From: Diploscapter coronatus
Lineage: Eukaryota; Nematoda; Chromadorea; Rhabditida; Rhabditidae
Direction of reading: 5' to 3'
Length of the DNA stretch: 64,000 bases
Assembly: GCA_964036155.1 (NCBI GenBank)
Contig: OZ038422.1
Location: 77,337,201 to 77,401,200, forward strand
Made by a program: the position numbers and the translations under genes. Below the pieces are notes generated by a model. That model ran no database searches, had not been told where the DNA came from, and saw nothing but the letters and a program-made list of their open reading frames with translations. This document shows, piece after piece, positions 60,233 to 64,000 of the stretch (within the stretch, counting starts at the first letter, position 1; the number at the start of each line of letters is the position of its first letter).

Positions 60233-61961
60233 TTCGAAAAGTGAAACTCATTCAGTGAAATCGGCTACTTTTATAGCTCGTATCCGAACGAAAATAGCCG
60301 TGAGCGAAATTTGGCAGGTCAAACATATCCAGCCAAATCTGGCTGCATCCGAATTGACCCCTGGATATCTAGCTTCGCTGACCCTCGAACCAGTTTTCCT
60401 ACAGGCAAAAATAGTCGATCAGACCAATTATATTTAGAACATGACAGACATTTGCCACGCTTTGCGATTTTGATTGACAGATAAAAATTTTCGTGTTCTA
60501 AATAGAAGAATTCTCAAGTTCTCGACTTCGTGTGAAATACTTACATTTTTGACTTTTCTTTATAGAAAATTTGCAGAAAAGAAAAGCGGTCATATTTGGT
60601 CGGTTTGAAAAATTTTTCGTCGATTACCGTTTTCACTTTCGTTTCTCTCGTACCGAGAGTAGCATTCTTTTTTGAATTTGTCGCGCCAAATTGTTATCGT
60701 CTGATTCTCTCGTCTCTTTTTCTCAACGCTATTTCTCTGCCACTGGCGTGGGGCCAATCTCTCTCTTCTTTCACTGCGCTCTCTTGTAATTCCTCTCTAT
60801 TTCGCTTTTTCTAACCTCCAAACCTGAGGCGTCTATTTTCTCTCTCGTCCCGCTTCGATTTCGATTCAAGTTTTGTTCTTCTCACTTTCTTTTCGCCCTC
60901 TTCATTTTGTAATAGCCATTATCGATCTCTCGCCGTTTTTCAATAATTTCACTGATTTTCATTGTTAGAGTCGCGTCGTCGCGGCGCTGCGTAGCGCAGT
61001 GATTAGTGAGCTGGGTCCTTCTCTCTTCGAATCGATAATTTTCGTGGAATTTAATGAATTTTTGACGGCCGGGTGCGCGCTTTTTGCCACAATTCATGCA
61101 TGATAAACATCATTTTTGCTCGATTTTTTGGCGTTTTACACGTATTAGGAACTAAACTTTGGGTTTAACTTTGAACCCGGAAAAGAAAGTCCTCCCATTC
61201 AAGTTCCAGAAATTCGTTCCAAAGTTTCGAGAACTTGTGGGACACATTTCTGGTCTTGTAGATTGGAAACAAATGTGTGCGTATGGCTGATAGCCGGTGG
61301 AAAATGATATGCTTATTTTTTGTTCCGTGCAGTAGGGCAGGCGAGCAGGCAGGCATGCTTTTCTGTGCAAAACGAAAAACTGCAAACAGAGGGCCGCTTT
61401 CTGTGAGACGTTTCCCCCACAACACTTTACCTCTATCTTAACATCCATCCATTGATCTCTTTATCTCTTTATCACTTTAGCTTCTTTACCTTGCTGACAA
61501 CATCTCTATCATATCGCTTCCGGTCTAATAAATACGTCGATTATTTCGTCTTATCAGTAATATTTTGGCCCTTCACCAATAACTTTAGTCTTGTCGATAA
61601 TTTCTAGTGTATTAGTACATTTTCGATCCATTAATTAAGTTGCTTTGTAACTCTCATCTTATCCGCATTTTTAATTCATTGATCATTGATTATTATTATT
61701 ATTGACCATTTTATCTGCATATTTTATCAGTAAATTTCGAGTTTTATTAGCTCCCGACCCTTTCTTTCAAAGTCATCAATAACTTGTTTTATCAGTAATG
61801 TCACGTGAGATTTCAAGTACCTCTCTTAACTCGTCATTATTTATCCTGTTTATTCTTATCATCGACTATTTTTATCAGCGTTACTTTCAGAATGCCCGAA
61901 TAGGATATCATATCTAATCACTCTGCCTATCATCTATTGATTATCAGATCTGTTGATAAGG
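60233..61961. promoter_or_regulatory. Divergent upstream region of SXP/RAL-2 gene 2 (-) and cdc-14 (+)
   Basis: About 1.7 kb. From about 61460 to 61955 the plus strand is packed with TTATC/TTATCA words, including TTATCAGTAA at three places, i.e. GATA-factor type TGATAA sites on the minus strand. A TTTCAG acceptor at about 61885-61890 precedes a tiny upstream frame (ATG CCC GAA TAG) ahead of the cdc-14 ATG. A tRNA-like stretch at about 60985-61045 was considered and rejected. Confidence 0.45.
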
Positions 61962-63928
61962 ATGGTCGCTTACGGGAAGAAGAACTTTGCCTCGTCAGGG
62001 GAGGAGGAATTACTCTGTCCATCGATAGTCTATGGAAATATCGTGGAAGTCTTGCCTGATCAGGTAAACAATATTATGAATAGCATAAGACTAAAAATAA
62101 ACTGGATTGAAAATAGCAAAGAATTAACATAACTTTCTGACAATTAGCGTGATAATTGCAAGTTAAGGACATAAGAGTCAACAAGTTAATCTAAATATAT
62201 TGCTAAAAATTAGCATAACATTTACTCATTTTAGCTCTACTGGGCTATGACAACCACCTCAGATGGAATCGAAGCGAAATCGAATCTGGCTATCTATGTA
62301 TCATTCGCTGATAAGGTATAGTTAAAATGTTAAATTTAAAGATATGCTAATTTAGTACCACTACGAGCCATTCTATCAAGATTTCGGTCCATGGAATCTC
62401 TCAGTTCTATATCGACTCTGTAAACTTATCGATAGTGTGGTTACGGTAAGTGTTTTCTGGATTTTGGGTTACGATAATTACACCGCCTCTTTGAATTTCA
62501 GAGAGAACGACGACACAAACGAAAAATCGTGATGTATTGTTCGAGCGACAACGACGACGAAGTCGAGAAACTGCGAGCCAATTGCGCCTATGTTATGGCT
62601 GGATATTTGGTATATAAATTGAAATATTCAAATTTCGTCCTAATCATCCTAAATTTATAAATACTTAATCTAAACCAAAAAAATTTATGGCATGGAAAAG
62701 CGTTATTTCATGTGAAGGATAATTGATTAAAATTTAATCGCATAAATTTTGAAACATAAACAATTCGTATAGATGATCTTCCACGGTCTCTCAGCGGATG
62801 CAGCTTATCTGCGGATTGAGCCCGCTCAACCTCCGCCATTCGTCGGGTTCCGCGACGCGGCAATGGGCGAACCGACCTATTTGCTGCATCTGCACGATGT
62901 TCTGAGGGGAATTGAGCAGGTATATTAATTTATTTAATTTGAAATTTCTCAGATCTTCAATTTAATATATAAGTAAATTATTTTAAAATGCGATGGAAAA
63001 ATTAAATTTCGTTTAATGTGTGAATTAGACCATTTTAAACATGTTTAGTTTTTTTTTTATATTTAGAAGTTATTATTTTACATGATTAAATACTTTGTTA
63101 TTTATCTAATTAAATTTAACATTAATTTTCAGGCGCAACGCCACAAATGGCTAGACTTCAGCACTTTCGACGCGGATGAATACGAATATTATGAAAAAGT
63201 GGAGAACGGCGATTTCAATTGGATTATCCCTGGAAAAGTGCTCAGCTTTTGCGGACCGCACAACGAGTCGAAAGTTGAAGATGGTATTTTTATTATTAAA
63301 TATAAAATCTATTAGTCTGAACTTTAAGGATACCCATATCACTCGCCTGAGACATATTTTGACTATTTCCGGGACAACAATCTAACTACGATCATTAGAT
63401 TGAATACGAAAATTTACGATGCTAGGAAGTAAGTAATGTATTCAAATATCCCCTCCTAAGATAGGAAGCAATTTACTTAACTAACATTTACTAGACCTCT
63501 AGTCACTGAAACCCCAAAACAATACACTGTAAAATCCTTAATCGCTACGTACTAAAGAAACATAGCGAGGGTCCTGCTGAAATTCGATACCTATGGAACG
63601 CGAAATTCAGTAGTCCGCAGAGTCACATGAAAATGCAGGAACTGAACTCGGGGGAACAATAAGCACATCCAAAATGAATGTATACAAACATTACTTGCAA
63701 AAATACATAAATTAAAAGGATACAAACTAAGCTATAGTACAAAATTATTTTTATATCATCTTTAAAAAATGTTTTATTGAAATAAAAATCCCAGGTTCAC
63801 AAACGCCGGTTTCGATCACGTCGATCTCTTCTTCATCGATGGCTCTGTGCCTTCCGACGACATCGTCGAGAGATTCATCGATGTCGTGGACACTTCCAAA
63901 GGCGCTGTCGCGGTTCATTGCAAAGCTG
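61962..63928 (+). CDS. cdc-14: CDC14 dual-specificity phosphatase, 5' part
   Basis: Eight exons are in the window (61962-62063, 62235-62315, 62356-62445, 62502-62609, 62773-62919, 63133-63283, 63329-63428, 63795-63928), giving 304 residues. The gene continues past the end. The N-terminal domain shows [16 protein letters not shown] and PFVGFRDA. The catalytic domain shows [32 protein letters not shown] and [10 protein letters not shown], and reaches the P-loop start VHCKAG with the catalytic Cys, cut by the next intron just before the GRTGT part. CDC14 enzymes reverse CDK phosphorylation in cell-cycle exit and quiescence. In C. elegans, cdc-14 keeps cells quiescent. The ATG is the first in frame after the TTTCAG acceptor. 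Confidence 0.95.
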
Positions 63929-64000
63929 GTACGGTGCCTCCTCGTACCGTGAATTAAAATCACTACGGGACTTTTACGCGTACCGAAAATGAACCTACTT

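Noticed and set aside
60985..61045. tRNA-like stretch with TAGCGCAGTGATTAG (A-box-like) and TTCGAATC (B-box-like)
   Set aside because: The anticodon stem and acceptor stem do not form and the B box is incomplete. At most a tRNA-derived remnant.

Overview
The window is nuclear DNA of a nematode. Coding regions are split into many short exons with GT..AG introns, often 45-60 bp and sometimes several kb. Coding starts often sit directly behind pyrimidine-rich ..TTTCAG acceptors, as expected for spliced-leader trans-splicing. The gene content includes nematode hallmarks: a tandem pair of SXP/RAL-2 (DUF148) genes, an orphan Cys-loop channel and nematode-type Cys-rich secreted proteins. The species cannot be fixed from sequence alone. 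I rebuilt 17 gene models by hand, joining exons on splice signals and reading-frame phase. Fifteen are complete and two run off the window ends.

Layout. 1-365: end of a Cys-rich secreted peptide gene. 366-5196: gene-free, rich in direct repeats and foldback elements. 5197-10498 (+): a divergent Na,K-ATPase-type P-type ATPase. 11594-12345 (+): a small Hva1_TUDOR-like protein. 13020-14007 (+): an unrecognised 133-aa protein. 14276-14530 (-): a possible small membrane protein. 15261-16246 (+): gamma-glutamylcyclotransferase. 16891-20156 (-): an 11-exon secreted Cys-rich protein. 21073-27000 (-): cdc-48/p97 in 17 exons. 28482-36844 (+): MNK kinase, with a 4.4 kb first intron. 39535-43960 (-): an orphan Cys-loop ligand-gated channel subunit. 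45467-48174 (-): nsun-4. 48532-49708 (+): SDHD. 50004-52572 (+): a ZCCHC4-type rRNA methyltransferase. 55135-56338 (+): a Y-box (CEY) protein. 57522-58361 and 58737-60232 (-): two SXP/RAL-2 genes. 61962 to beyond the window (+): cdc-14.

How the genes relate. nsun-4 (mitochondrial rRNA methyltransferase) and sdhd (respiratory complex II) are divergent across only 357 bp. The sdhd to ZCCHC4 gap (AATAAA, U-rich tract, about 100 bp, then TTTTCAG before an ATG) looks like a nematode SL2-type operon junction. ZCCHC4, NSUN4, the Y-box protein and MNK (eIF4E kinase) all act on ribosomes or translation, but each is a conserved housekeeping gene, so this may be chance linkage.

Mobile DNA is plentiful but consists only of non-autonomous foldback or MITE-like elements, several of them inside introns. 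No transposase, rRNA, tRNA or CRISPR array was found. The items most worth following up are the Hva1_TUDOR gene (possible horizontal acquisition), the ion pump with altered cation-site residues, the Cys-rich secreted proteins, a pre-miRNA-like hairpin, and several small repeat families shared between introns of unrelated genes.
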